Positions 43,794 through 52,850 of a stretch of DNA of 64,000 bases are shown in pieces. Position 1 is the stretch's first letter; each line of letters begins with the position of its first letter. This DNA comes from Chryseosolibacter sp044507775 (lineage in GTDB: Bacteria > Bacteroidota > Bacteroidia > Cytophagales > Cyclobacteriaceae), in NCBI GenBank assembly GCA_044507775.1, contig JBIQIY010000002.1, positions 276,544 to 340,543 of the forward strand, in the 5' to 3' direction. The notes below the pieces were generated by a model, which was not told the origin of the DNA, searched no databases, and worked only from the letters and a program-made list of their open reading frames with translations. The position numbers and the translations under genes were made by a program.

Positions 43794-44558
43794 ATGAAAA
43801 AGCTGCTTGTTTTATCGCTTGTCCTCTTTCTCGGACTTGCTTCGTGTGAGGAAGAAAAGAATGCCCGCATTGAAGTGTGGCTCACAGATGCTCCGGGCGA
43901 TTTTCAGGAAGTAAACGTCGATGTTCAGGGTGTTGAAATCCACACGGGTGCAGATGATGATAATGGAAAAGGATGGCAAGCTCTCGATGTCACGCCGCAG
44001 GTACACAACCTCCTTAAACTTACAAACGGCACCAAGATCCTCCTTGGCGACCTCGAACTCCCGGCCGGAAAGATCTCACAAATCCGATTGAAGCTTGGAG
44101 ACAACAACAGTGTTAAGGTAGACGATGAGACCTTCGAGTTGAGCACTCCAAGTGCGCAGCAATCCGGATTGAAGGTCCAGATCCATCAGGTGCTTGTCGA
44201 AGGAATCACCTATCGCATCGTACTCGACTTCGACGCTGCAAAATCAGTCGTCGAAACTGGCAACAATCACTTTTTGCTGAAACCGGTGATACGGGCCATG
44301 ACGGAAGCACAGGATGGCGCCATAAAAGGGAAGATCGATCCGGCGCAGTCGCTTTCCATCTCGGTGATGTCAGGAGAAGAGGTTGTGACTACCACAACAA
44401 GCAATGCCGAAGGAGAATTCCTGATTCGCGGCCTTGAAACCGGAACCTATCGACTCATCTTTGACTTGCCCGGTGATACACCGGATGTTGAAAGGTCAGA
44501 TGTTTCCGTTGAACTCGGTGGCGTAACAGACCTTGGGGTGGTGCAAATAGGTCAGTAG
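43794..44558 (+). CDS. DUF4382 lipoprotein
   Basis: A 254-residue lipoprotein with signal peptide and lipobox ending at Cys18 (GLASC). The DUF4382 domain (ARIEVWLTDAPGDFQEVNVDVQGVEIH to HFLLKPVIRAM) fills about residues 24-180. A second beta-sandwich (AIKGKIDPAQSLSISVM, GEFLIRGLETGTYRLIFD) resembles a carboxypeptidase-regulatory or Cna-B-like domain. Such lipoproteins are common in the phylum and their function is unknown. It is a single-gene unit. Confidence 0.85.
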   Translation: MKKLLVLSLVLFLGLASCEEEKNARIEVWLTDAPGDFQEVNVDVQGVEIHTGADDDNGKGWQALDVTPQVHNLLKLTNGTKILLGDLELPAGKISQIRLKLGDNNSVKVDDETFELSTPSAQQSGLKVQIHQVLVEGITYRIVLDFDAAKSVVETGNNHFLLKPVIRAMTEAQDGAIKGKIDPAQSLSISVMSGEEVVTTTTSNAEGEFLIRGLETGTYRLIFDLPGDTPDVERSDVSVELGGVTDLGVVQIGQ

Positions 44559-44597
44559 CCAGAAAAGCACCGCAAAGTATCTTACAAATTTTGGCAA

Positions 44598-45017
44598 TTA
44601 GACAGACCCGGTGTCATGCCGGAGGATCCGTTTGTCAAGCCAGTTTAAGAGAGCTACGAAGATCGCTCCAAAGATTGCGAGCCCTTTGTAATCGGACATC
44701 CCGGAGAGGAAGCCCAGGTCAAAACCCAGTCCCTTTAGATTGAAGGTAAGACCGGCATACAGCATCGTGCCGACAAAAGCAGCAAGGAGCACCAGGACAC
44801 CCGCTGCGAACCAGATGTAATCGCGGTAGTTACGCGATGACTGCTTCGTTGCGATTGATGCGACAACACGTTCCGCAAAATGGGTGCTCAGCTCATATCC
44901 CGGATCCTTCTTCAGAACGCGGAAAACTTCGCGATAAGCTTTCTCATCCATGTTGTCGGCATCAAAGGAACGGCCCTCTTCGGCCGCCTTCTGCAATTCC
45001 TCATCGTGTGCACTCAT
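44598..45017 (-). CDS. Membrane protein co-encoded with ECF sigma factor, putative anti-sigma factor
   Basis: A 139-residue protein with an N-terminal cytoplasmic part (about residues 1-65), two transmembrane helices (IWFAAGVLVLLAAFVGTMLY and LAIFGAIFVALLNWL) and a short basic end. The start overlaps the stop of the sigma gene by four bases. Anti-sigma factors are typically encoded directly after their sigma factor and often have one or two membrane helices; that is the basis for the name. No zinc-binding HxxxCxxC is present and no sequence signature confirms it. Confidence 0.6.
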   Translation of the reverse strand: MSAHDEELQKAAEEGRSFDADNMDEKAYREVFRVLKKDPGYELSTHFAERVVASIATKQSSRNYRDYIWFAAGVLVLLAAFVGTMLYAGLTFNLKGLGFDLGFLSGMSDYKGLAIFGAIFVALLNWLDKRILRHDTGSV

Positions 45018-45592
45018 AATAGTTCTTCCTTACCAAGATACGCCTTAACTTTTTCCTTCAACAAATTTCTTGCGCGAAACAGGTAGCTTTTGACCGTCCC
45101 CTCCGGCATTTTTGTAACCGCTTCAATTTCCGGGTAACTCATCCCATCAACATGATAAAGGGTGAGCACCACTCTATACTGAGCGGGCAGTTCGTCAACA
45201 AGCTTCATTACAAAGACATCAAGGTCCCGCTCTTCGGCGAACGTCTCGGGGTTTCGCTCTTCAACGAACGCCTTTGAGAACGCCGCTTCATCGGGGATAT
45301 CGGCGAAAAGCATCTTTTTTTTCCTGAGATGATTGATCGCTTGTCGCCACGCGATAGTCGCGATCCACGTTGACAACCGGGATTGAAAAGAAAACTCCCC
45401 CAGCTTTTCGTGCACTTTTAAAAAGACATCCTGGCAAAGCTCCTCGCGATCCTCTTCATTCTTGACGATCCGGCCGACCATGTGGGCAACCAGGCGTTCA
45501 TGCTGCCTGATTAGCTGCATAAAGGCCTGCATGTCACCCGTTAACACGCGTGAAACCAGCGTCCTGTCATCCGTCATTCCCCTGTTAGACAT
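45014..45592 (-). CDS. ECF-type RNA polymerase sigma factor
   Basis: A 192-residue sigma-70 family protein. Region 2 covers about residues 22-95 (EELCQDVFLKVHEKLGEF, STWIATIAWRQAINHLRKK) and region 4 about residues 135-185 (LPAQYRVVLTLYHVDGMSYPEIEAVTKMPEGTVKSYLFRARNLLKE). It lacks regions 1 and 3, as ECF factors do. The next gene, translationally coupled, is a membrane protein that probably controls it. It is divergent from the DUF6249-like gene; a paired 9-base motif lies between them. Confidence 0.93.
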   Translation of the reverse strand: MSNRGMTDDRTLVSRVLTGDMQAFMQLIRQHERLVAHMVGRIVKNEEDREELCQDVFLKVHEKLGEFSFQSRLSTWIATIAWRQAINHLRKKKMLFADIPDEAAFSKAFVEERNPETFAEERDLDVFVMKLVDELPAQYRVVLTLYHVDGMSYPEIEAVTKMPEGTVKSYLFRARNLLKEKVKAYLGKEELL

Positions 45593-45607
45593 CAGCCTCT
45601 GCCTAAA

Positions 45608-45690
45608 TGTTGCAGAAATTATGAAATAAGTACCGGATCGCTACCACGGGCAATGATAGCCCTGATTTTTTTCCTTCGGAGCTGCAACAT
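45608..45690. promoter_or_regulatory. Paired inverted 9-base motif between the ECF sigma gene and the DUF6249-like gene
   Basis: ATGTTGCAG at 45608-45616 occurs as its exact complement CTGCAACAT at 45682-45690. Beside the second copy is the perfect palindrome CCCCCGGGGG (45691-45700). A sigma-dependent divergent promoter pair is possible, but no -10 element can be named. Confidence 0.3.
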
Positions 45691-45743
45691 CCCCCGGGGG
45701 GTTCGTGTCAAACACCTCAACACACAAGAACAAACACACGAAC

Positions 45744-46097
45744 ATGGAAGAAATCAGACAAATTTTGATGCCCATAGGCATCCTGGGCACGATCGGAGGC
45801 TCAATCATTGTTTTCACAAGGACCATCTCGGACTATATCCTGAAAAAGAAGATGATCGATAAGGGATACGTCAACGAAGATACGCAAGCCATCTTCAAAA
45901 GAAATACGGATGAATGCCCTTACAGTTCCCTCAAATGGGGATTGATTGTGTTCTTCGCGGGGCTTTCGCTTATCCTGATGGAATACACAGGCTACAATGA
46001 AGAATCGCCACTTCCCTATGGTCTCTTTGCCGTATTTGTATCCCTCGGCTTCCTGATCTATTACTTCATTGTCAGAAGAGAACTGCACAAAAAGTAA
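45744..46097 (+). CDS. Small membrane protein, DUF6249-like
   Basis: A 117-residue protein beginning MEEIRQILMPIGILGTIGGS; a GTG at 45705 would add 13 polar residues (SNTSTHKNKHTN) that look like leader. It has three hydrophobic helices (about residues 8-25, 62-78 and 88-105) around a cytoplasmic loop (KKKMIDKGYVNEDTQAIFKRNTDECPYSSLKWG), a pattern I associate with DUF6249. Function unknown. It is divergent from the ECF sigma factor, and the MacB-like permease follows 33 bases later on the same strand. Confidence 0.75.
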   Translation: MEEIRQILMPIGILGTIGGSIIVFTRTISDYILKKKMIDKGYVNEDTQAIFKRNTDECPYSSLKWGLIVFFAGLSLILMEYTGYNEESPLPYGLFAVFVSLGFLIYYFIVRRELHKK

Positions 46098-46130
46098 AAT
46101 AAAGGCCAGCCGCTGCTTAACACTCCTATT

Positions 46131-48536
46131 ATGTTGAAAAACTATTGCCTGGTTGCCCTTCGCAACCTAAGACGGAACAAATTCTTCTCTGTGCTTAACA
46201 TCGCCGGCCTCGCCGTCAGCATGAGCATCTGCATGGCCATCATCATGCTCGTCGCGGACCAGATGACTTATGACCAGCATATTCCCGAGCGCGCCCGCCT
46301 TTATAGGGTGAACACTTACTACGTGGATCAAAACGGCCTTCGCACAACAAATACAGACAATGCGACGTCACCGATGCCGCTCGCCCATGAGCTCACAGAG
46401 AAGTACACGGGAATCAAGGATGCCGTTCGCATAAAACGTGGTTTCGGCAATAGCTGGTTGGAGCTGGAGAATCAAAACGTCAACATTCCCTTGAAGGGTT
46501 TTTTTGCAGACCCCGGGATACTGGCACTTTTCGGCCACAAACTTTTGTACGGTGATCCCGCCACAGCTTTGCAAGCACCATACTCGGTTGTACTCACGCA
46601 AGAGGCCGCGCGGAAACTGTTTGACCAGGAAAATCCCGTGGGAAAGGAAATCAAAGTTGGTGATGCCGGAACATTTACAGTTACCGGAGTTATCAAGCAC
46701 ACCCCGAACAAATCCCATATTGTGTTTGAGGCGCTGGCGAGTATGAGCACTGTTGAGACTTCCGGTAGTGAAGACGAATGGCTGGACTTCTGGAATGGCT
46801 GGACTTATATCATGCTGGAAGACGGCACACGCCAGGAGGAGGCCCAGGCGCACCTCGAAAAAATTTACGAGCAGCACATTGCCGCTGCCGGGAATAGCGA
46901 AACTGTAAAAGCGCGGTTCTCCCTTCAAAGTATCAGCGATATTACTCCCGGCCCCATACTGAACAATCCCATCGGGCCGTCCCTTCCCTGGGCATTGGTT
47001 TACTTTCTCGGGGGCCTGGCGGCGATCATAATGTTGACGTCGTGTTTCAACTTTACCAACCTTTCAATAGCCAGGTCGTTGAAGCGCGCAAAGGAAATCG
47101 GCGTGCGCAAAGTAACGGGAGCAGCACGATCTCAGATTTTTTTCCAGTTTCTCACTGAGTCAGTTGTTATCGCAATTTGTTCACTTGTTGTAGCGCTGGT
47201 CCTGCTTGTCGTACTAAAACCTTTTATCCTACAGCTAACATTTGCCAAGCTCTTCATGTGGGATCTCGAAGCCAACTATTCCGTGTTTGCGATCTTCGTG
47301 GTGTTTGCCGTCGTTGTGGGCATCCTCGCCGGCTTTTTTCCCGCCGTAGTACTTTCCGGCTTTCAACCGATCCGCGTGTTAAAAAATTTCTATCCTGTTA
47401 AAGTTTTCTCTCGAATGACATTGAGAAAAACTTTATTGGTTGCACAGTTTACCGTCTCATTGATTTTCATCATGACAGTGATCGTCATGTACAACCAGCT
47501 CCAGTTGTTCCTACACACCGACTACGGCTTCAACATGAAGAACAACCTGATGGTGCGGCTCAATGATACGTCTGCGGAAAACCTGAAGAACGAACTTTTG
47601 CTGCACGCTAACATCGAATCCGTCTCGGCTGCGTCGCACATACCGTCCGCCGGAGAATCTCATGGCGGAAGCTTCAAGAAGGATCTGACTGACAAGGATT
47701 GGACGAGCATCAACACTTTCAATGTCGACGAAGACTATTTAAGAAACATGGAGATCAGGCTTGTCGCCGGCAAATTTTTCGAAAGCACAAATGGAAAAAG
47801 TAACGCCAATTTCATTGTCATCAATGAACAGGCGGTCAAAGCGCTGAACTACGATAACGCATTCGATGCGCTGGGCAAAGAGCTGATCGTGCAGTGGGAT
47901 TCATCGAGGCGCCAGATCATCGGCGTGACAAAAGACTACAATCACCGCGACTTGTTCACAAATATTGAACCGCTCGCCCTTATGTACGATCCCAATAATT
48001 TCCGCGTGCTACAGGTGCGGTACAGCGGCGACCGGGACGAAGCGGTTGATGCGCTGAATGCCGCCTGGGCAAAAGTGAATCCGGGATTGAAGATCGATTA
48101 CAAGGACGTGGAGACGCAGATAAAATACTTCTACAGCACGATATTCGGAGATGTGATCGACATACTGGGTTTTATCGCTTTCCTCGCCGTCATGATCTCA
48201 TGTCTGGGACTTCTCGGCATGGCTACTTACAATATCGAGACGCGCATGAAGGAAATCTCACTGCGCAAAGTCATGGGCTCATCCGACATGCAATTGATCG
48301 CGCTTCTCTCGCGAGGCTTTCTGAAGTTGTTGGCCCTTTCAGTTCTCATAGGTGTTCCGCTTGCGTGGTTCATCAACAATTTCTGGTTGAATTACATCGC
48401 ATATCACACAGAGATAGGAGTAGGTGTGATTGCACTGGGCGCAATGACGCTGCTATTGTTGGGGGCGATAACCATCGGGTCGCAAACCATGCGGGCGGCA
48501 TTCACGAACGCGATAGACAATCTTAAGAATGAATAG
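46131..48536 (+). CDS. MacB/FtsX-type ABC permease
   Basis: An 801-residue permease with two FtsX halves. Each half has a MacB-like periplasmic domain followed by membrane helices; the first half starts NYCLVALRNLRRNKFFSVLNIAGLAVSMSIC and shows the coupling segment RAKEIGVRKVTGAARSQIFFQF, and the second shows RMKEISLRKVMGSSDMQLIALL. This eight-helix form is very common in Bacteroidota. Such permeases do not transport across the membrane by themselves but work with an ATPase, which is not adjacent. The substrate is unknown. Confidence 0.9.
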   Translation: MLKNYCLVALRNLRRNKFFSVLNIAGLAVSMSICMAIIMLVADQMTYDQHIPERARLYRVNTYYVDQNGLRTTNTDNATSPMPLAHELTEKYTGIKDAVRIKRGFGNSWLELENQNVNIPLKGFFADPGILALFGHKLLYGDPATALQAPYSVVLTQEAARKLFDQENPVGKEIKVGDAGTFTVTGVIKHTPNKSHIVFEALASMSTVETSGSEDEWLDFWNGWTYIMLEDGTRQEEAQAHLEKIYEQHIAAAGNSETVKARFSLQSISDITPGPILNNPIGPSLPWALVYFLGGLAAIIMLTSCFNFTNLSIARSLKRAKEIGVRKVTGAARSQIFFQFLTESVVIAICSLVVALVLLVVLKPFILQLTFAKLFMWDLEANYSVFAIFVVFAVVVGILAGFFPAVVLSGFQPIRVLKNFYPVKVFSRMTLRKTLLVAQFTVSLIFIMTVIVMYNQLQLFLHTDYGFNMKNNLMVRLNDTSAENLKNELLLHANIESVSAASHIPSAGESHGGSFKKDLTDKDWTSINTFNVDEDYLRNMEIRLVAGKFFESTNGKSNANFIVINEQAVKALNYDNAFDALGKELIVQWDSSRRQIIGVTKDYNHRDLFTNIEPLALMYDPNNFRVLQVRYSGDRDEAVDALNAAWAKVNPGLKIDYKDVETQIKYFYSTIFGDVIDILGFIAFLAVMISCLGLLGMATYNIETRMKEISLRKVMGSSDMQLIALLSRGFLKLLALSVLIGVPLAWFINNFWLNYIAYHTEIGVGVIALGAMTLLLLGAITIGSQTMRAAFTNAIDNLKNE

Positions 48537-48538
48537 AA

Positions 48539-48586
48539 GACACCTGCAGGGAAGCGCAACCTGTAACGCTTCCCTTAGCAGATGTC
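48539..48586. terminator. Long hairpin between convergent permease and peptidase genes
   Basis: An inner perfect stem GGGAAGCG (48549-48556)/CGCTTCCC (48567-48574) is extended by GACACCTGC/GCAGATGTC (one mismatch). No T run follows on either strand, so it may end transcription or protect 3' ends. Confidence 0.4.
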
Positions 48587-48592
48587 CCGTGT

Positions 48593-49984
48593 TTACTTGA
48601 CCTTCAATGCCTGTTCATGGGATTTGATTTGGTCTTTCAATTGCTTTTCGTCTCCTACCAGCACGAGCGTCATATCCTCATATTTGAAATATTCCTGCGC
48701 CATCTCGCTGACTTTTTCGGGTGTAACCTTGTAAATGTTCTTTACCCGGTCTGTGAGATAGGAATCATCAAGTCCGTGAAAGTCGATGAAGTTCAGCTGG
48801 GAAATGATTCCCTGCCGCGTCGAATTTTGCAAAACGAACACACCGGCTTCATAGTTTTGAATCCCTTTCAGCTCTTCTTCAGACGGAGGCTCCGCCTGCA
48901 GCTTCCTGATTTCCTTGGAGATCTCCTGCAGGGAAGCGCCGGTGTGTTCTGAGGTTACATCGGCTTGCTCATACCAGAGGGCAGAACGATATCCGGTGTT
49001 GATCACACTGTGGGGGGAATATGTATAGCCCTTGTCTTCGCGGATGTTCGAGGTGATTCGCGAGCCGAATGACCCACCCAGCAGTGAATTGGTCACCGAC
49101 AGCGGAATGTAATCGGGCTTCGAAGGATCGAGCGTCGGAAGGCCAAGCATGATCGTGGTCTGCGGTGCACCAGGCCGGTTGATAATCGCTACTTCGTTAG
49201 ATGTTGCTGGCTTTGCAATGGGATAATCGACTTCGGGTCCTTCTTTCCATTTCCCGAATGCTTCGCCGATCGCCCGATTTACTTCCCCTTCGTCAAATTT
49301 GCCCACCGCATACACCACCGTACGGCGCGCACCAAAGTTTCTTGCATAGTAGTCTTTTACTGTCTCCAGCGTATAAGAGTCAAGCATCTGCTCGGTGGGA
49401 AATACGCGGCCGTAAGCGTGATCCGGATAAAGGATAGCCCTGAATTTTTCAAGAGCCTGCGCCTGTGGCACACCTTTCTGTACGGTGAGCTGGCGCTTGA
49501 GATCATTTCTCAGCCGATCTATTTCACTGGCGGGAAATGAAGGATTCATGGCAATGTCCGCTAGGATTCGTATGAGGTCGGGTCCAAACTCAGATAGAAC
49601 ACTTCCCGAAATGACAGTCTGATTTGGGCCGGTCGAGACGTTTACTTCTCCGCCCATAGCGGCGACCTTCTTCGCGATGGTCTTGAAGTCCATAGAGGTC
49701 GTTCCCTCCCGCATCAAGTCCGCGGTAAGATCGGCGAGCCAAATTTCATCCGGACCCTCGTGAATGTTTCCGGTCTTGATAATTACACTGATGTTGACTT
49801 TGGGAATCGCTCCATACTGCACCAGGGTTGCCGAGAGACCATTGTCAAGTTTCTTGAGATCTTTTTCCGGCAGCTGGAAATCCTGCGGAGTACCGCCCGG
49901 GGGTGGTGTTTGTTTTTGCGCGTCAGCCGTTATGAGTAAAAACATGAAGGCCGATGCAAGCAGATATCGATTTGTCAGTTTCAT
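48593..49984 (-). CDS. M16 peptidase-like subunit lacking the zinc motif
   Basis: A 463-residue secreted protein (signal peptide ending in TADAQ) with the two-domain fold of M16 peptidases (insulinase/pitrilysin-like). In the first domain the place expected to hold HxxEH reads IWLADLTADLMREGT, so no zinc site is present. The second domain keeps the substrate-binding region (NSLLGGSFGSRITSNIREDKGYTYS, with the R/Y pair). Inactive subunits of this type pair with an active one in the mitochondrial processing peptidase and in bacterial heterodimers. It lies 25 bases after the active M16 gene, so they are one operon. Confidence 0.9.
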   Translation of the reverse strand: MKLTNRYLLASAFMFLLITADAQKQTPPPGGTPQDFQLPEKDLKKLDNGLSATLVQYGAIPKVNISVIIKTGNIHEGPDEIWLADLTADLMREGTTSMDFKTIAKKVAAMGGEVNVSTGPNQTVISGSVLSEFGPDLIRILADIAMNPSFPASEIDRLRNDLKRQLTVQKGVPQAQALEKFRAILYPDHAYGRVFPTEQMLDSYTLETVKDYYARNFGARRTVVYAVGKFDEGEVNRAIGEAFGKWKEGPEVDYPIAKPATSNEVAIINRPGAPQTTIMLGLPTLDPSKPDYIPLSVTNSLLGGSFGSRITSNIREDKGYTYSPHSVINTGYRSALWYEQADVTSEHTGASLQEISKEIRKLQAEPPSEEELKGIQNYEAGVFVLQNSTRQGIISQLNFIDFHGLDDSYLTDRVKNIYKVTPEKVSEMAQEYFKYEDMTLVLVGDEKQLKDQIKSHEQALKVK

Positions 49985-50009
49985 CTGTTTCTATTTATAA
50001 TGTCAATGC

Positions 50010-51383
50010 TCAGAGATTAGTGGCCGTCGGGTTGACTGTGAGAATCGTTCGGTTCGAAGGACGCAGATACTTTTCTGCTGTCTGCTTTACGATTGCCGGT
50101 GTGATTTTCCGGAAATGATTTTCCAGCTCATTGATACGCGCGGGGTCGTCGTCGAATAACGCGAAAGAGGCGAGAAGGTCGGCGGTGCCGAAACCATAAA
50201 GCTCACCGAGGTTGTCGTAAAGATTCGATCGCATTTTCACGATCGCAAGGTCGAGCTCTTCCTGACTCACAGTGCTCAACTCCGCTACGGCCTCATCGAC
50301 CTGACGGATGATCGAGTCAGGAGAGACATGCGAGTCGTGAATCAGATCCGTCATCCAAAGCATTGGACCATTGTAATTGAACATATTGCCAAGGTAGTTG
50401 ATCCCTCCGCTTACATTGCCGGTGTAACCCTTCTCCTGAACGAGCCTTTGATAAAGTTTGCTGTCACTTCCTTGTAAGAGGAGTTGATCGATCAGGCCCA
50501 TCGCAAAATATTCAGAGGTGTTCCGATCGGGCATCTTGTAGGCGATGGCAATCGCCGGTTTGTTGGCAAGCTTGTCGTCTTTCGAAAATCGTTTCTCTTT
50601 TGTCTGCTCCGGTTCGGAGATGTCCGGCTTTGGAGGAAGGTTTGCAGAAGGAATTCCGCCAAAGTATTGTTCAACCCACTTCTTTACATCGGCCGTCTGG
50701 AAATTTCCAACGATGGCAAGGGCGGCATTGTTGGGCGCGTAATACGTTTTGAAAAACTCGTCCACGTCCTCAAGCCGCGCAGAGTCCAGGTCCGCGAGAT
50801 CGCCGTAAAAATTATGAGCGTTGAACCAGTTTTCGTTGGCAAACTGTGGCATGTCCAGCCAGGGAAATCCGCCGTAAGGTTGATTCAGAACGTTGACCTT
50901 GACTTCATTCTTCACGACTCCTTGCTGGTTCGTGAGATTTTCCTGGGTAATATCCAGACCTTTCATGCGATCGGCTTCCGCCCACAACGCGGTCTCCAGT
51001 TTGTGAGAAGGCATGATCTCAAAGTAGTTGGTATAATCGAAGCGGGTCGATCCGTTCAAGACTCCACCGTTGGTCTGCACCAATTTGATGAACTCCATCT
51101 TCCCAAGATTTTCGGAGCCCTGGAACATCATGTGCTCAAAGAGGTGCGCAAATCCTGTGCGGTTCTTTGGTTCAATGCGAAATCCAATGTTATAATAGAC
51201 AGCCACCACAACCGTAGGCGAAGTGTTGTCTTTTGAGAGGACAACCTTCAGGCCGTTGTCAAGCTTGTAGTACTCGACCGGCACCTGAAAGGCGCTCTCG
51301 GATTTTTTCTCACCGGAGCAGGCGCCGAGAAAGCCAACGAGACAAATCAGAAGAAGTAATTTCAATATGAGATTGCGATACAT
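50010..51383 (-). CDS. M16 zinc peptidase, active subunit (lipoprotein)
   Basis: A 457-residue M16 metallopeptidase. The start at MYRNLILKLLLLICLVGFLGAC gives a proper lipoprotein signal (Cys22); the frame goes up to 51413, but those ten residues would spoil it. The inverted zinc motif HLFEH lies at 80-84 (His80, Glu83, His84), followed by the downstream region with ENLTNQQGVVKNEV holding the third ligand. Location: periplasm or outer-membrane inner leaflet. It is the first gene of the pair with the zinc-less subunit. Confidence 0.92.
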   Translation of the reverse strand: MYRNLILKLLLLICLVGFLGACSGEKKSESAFQVPVEYYKLDNGLKVVLSKDNTSPTVVVAVYYNIGFRIEPKNRTGFAHLFEHMMFQGSENLGKMEFIKLVQTNGGVLNGSTRFDYTNYFEIMPSHKLETALWAEADRMKGLDITQENLTNQQGVVKNEVKVNVLNQPYGGFPWLDMPQFANENWFNAHNFYGDLADLDSARLEDVDEFFKTYYAPNNAALAIVGNFQTADVKKWVEQYFGGIPSANLPPKPDISEPEQTKEKRFSKDDKLANKPAIAIAYKMPDRNTSEYFAMGLIDQLLLQGSDSKLYQRLVQEKGYTGNVSGGINYLGNMFNYNGPMLWMTDLIHDSHVSPDSIIRQVDEAVAELSTVSQEELDLAIVKMRSNLYDNLGELYGFGTADLLASFALFDDDPARINELENHFRKITPAIVKQTAEKYLRPSNRTILTVNPTATNL

Positions 51384-51545
51384 AAGGAGATGTTTTTCCC
51401 GAAAATAAAACATTGACCGTGCCTTTTCGCAATTTCGGAAGCGAAACTTCCGCGGCGCTGCAAATTATTTTTTGAGCACTTTATAAATGGAATAACCTGC
51501 TGATGCTGCTTTGCAATGCACCGTTCGGTGAACACTTCGAAACTT

Positions 51546-52790
51546 CTACCCCAATTTGGGGGAGGTCGTTGCGGCCGATCGCGCTGCCACAAAAGCCGTA
51601 CTCCACGCCGCTTGAAAATTGAAGCCTCCCGTCTCGCCATCTACATCCAAGACCTCTCCGGCAAAAAAGACGCCTTTGACTTTTTTGCTTTCCATTGTTG
51701 CGATGTCCACTTCACCGAGATCGACTCCGCCGCAAGTGACGAACTCTTCTTTGAATGTTGTTTTGCCCCGAATGTCGAAGGGGCATCTGATCAATGCCTC
51801 AAGCAGCTTGTTGACGTTCCGATGCGACATTTCCGCCCAGACTTTTTCTTCCGGGACTTCGGATATGAAACACAACTTCGACCAAAGCCGAATGGGTAGC
51901 CCGAAGAGCGGATTGCTTGTCACTCTCTGTTTTGGCCGCACCACCTTTTGAGAGAGTAGTAACTCTCGTACGGACGATTCCTCCGCCGGACCAATCCAGC
52001 TGACGAGTATATTAAATTCGTACTTAACAGAGTTAAGAAATTCGGCGGCCCAGGCGGAGAGCCTGATAACGCAGGGTCCGCTAAGTCCCCAATGAGTAAT
52101 CAGTAGCGCACCACTCTGCCTGAACTTTGTGGTCGCGATGCGCACCTCGGCGTTCGGTACTGAAACTCCCATCAAGTCGACGAAGGTTTTTTGAGAGTCG
52201 TTAAAAGTAAACAGCGACGGTATCGGCGGCCGCAACGAATGACCGAGGTCGCGGATGAACGAATAAGCTTCGGCTTTTGGATTACCTCCCGTTGAAATAA
52301 CAATGCGGGAGCAGGTGTGGGATTCGCCCGATTGGCCCGTAACCAGAAAACCCGGATCATCATGCATCTGCCTGATGGAAGAAACCTCGAATCCCGTCTC
52401 AATGCGAATGCCTAATCTTTGACTTTCCTGAAGAAGGCACTGAATAATTGTTTCCGAAGAGTCAGTGACCGGGAACATCCTTCCATCTTCTTCTATTTTT
52501 AGCTCAACCCCTTTCGAAGCAAACCAGGCAACGGTGTGCTTTGGATTATATTCCTTGAACACAGCGCGCAACCGTTTTTCCCCACGCGGATAATGCCTGG
52601 TAAGCTTAACTCCGTCGTAGCAGGCGTGTGTGACATTGCATCTGCCTCCACCCGACACTCTGACCTTCGAAAGAAGCTTGCGGGACTTCTCAACAATAAG
52701 GATCCTGAGACGCGGATTAATTTCGCCTGCCTGGACTGCCGCATAAAAACCAGCGGCACCTCCGCCGATGATAATCAGATCAAATTCCAC
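51546..52790 (-). CDS. HI0933/YhiN-family FAD-dependent oxidoreductase
   Basis: A flavoprotein of about 414 residues. FAD-binding motifs: FDLIIIGGGAAGFYAAVQAG at the N-terminus, KVRVSGGGRCNVTHAC, and KGVFFAGEVLDVDGETGGFNFQAAWSTAF near the end. The family (PF03486, HI0933-like) has no settled reaction. The GTG at 52790 just before EFDLIIIGGG is chosen; the longer frame to 52958 adds 56 residues antisense to the neighbouring gene. It is divergent from the methyltransferase gene. Confidence 0.88.
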   Translation of the reverse strand: MEFDLIIIGGGAAGFYAAVQAGEINPRLRILIVEKSRKLLSKVRVSGGGRCNVTHACYDGVKLTRHYPRGEKRLRAVFKEYNPKHTVAWFASKGVELKIEEDGRMFPVTDSSETIIQCLLQESQRLGIRIETGFEVSSIRQMHDDPGFLVTGQSGESHTCSRIVISTGGNPKAEAYSFIRDLGHSLRPPIPSLFTFNDSQKTFVDLMGVSVPNAEVRIATTKFRQSGALLITHWGLSGPCVIRLSAWAAEFLNSVKYEFNILVSWIGPAEESSVRELLLSQKVVRPKQRVTSNPLFGLPIRLWSKLCFISEVPEEKVWAEMSHRNVNKLLEALIRCPFDIRGKTTFKEEFVTCGGVDLGEVDIATMESKKVKGVFFAGEVLDVDGETGGFNFQAAWSTAFVAARSAATTSPKLG

Positions 52791-52850
52791 GACTTCATTA
52801 TTATTACCTTTGAGCAAGATCTCTGCATTACCGACACTAAAGTAATTCCG

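Noticed and set aside
51549..51561. CCCCAA-T-TTGGGG inverted repeat at the end of the flavoprotein gene
   Set aside because: It lies within the last codons and has no T run, and one-base loops do not make terminators.
52536..52850. Upstream ATG starts for the methyltransferase gene
   Set aside because: They lie on the antisense strand of the conserved FAD-binding part of the flavoprotein gene and give residues unlike the family.
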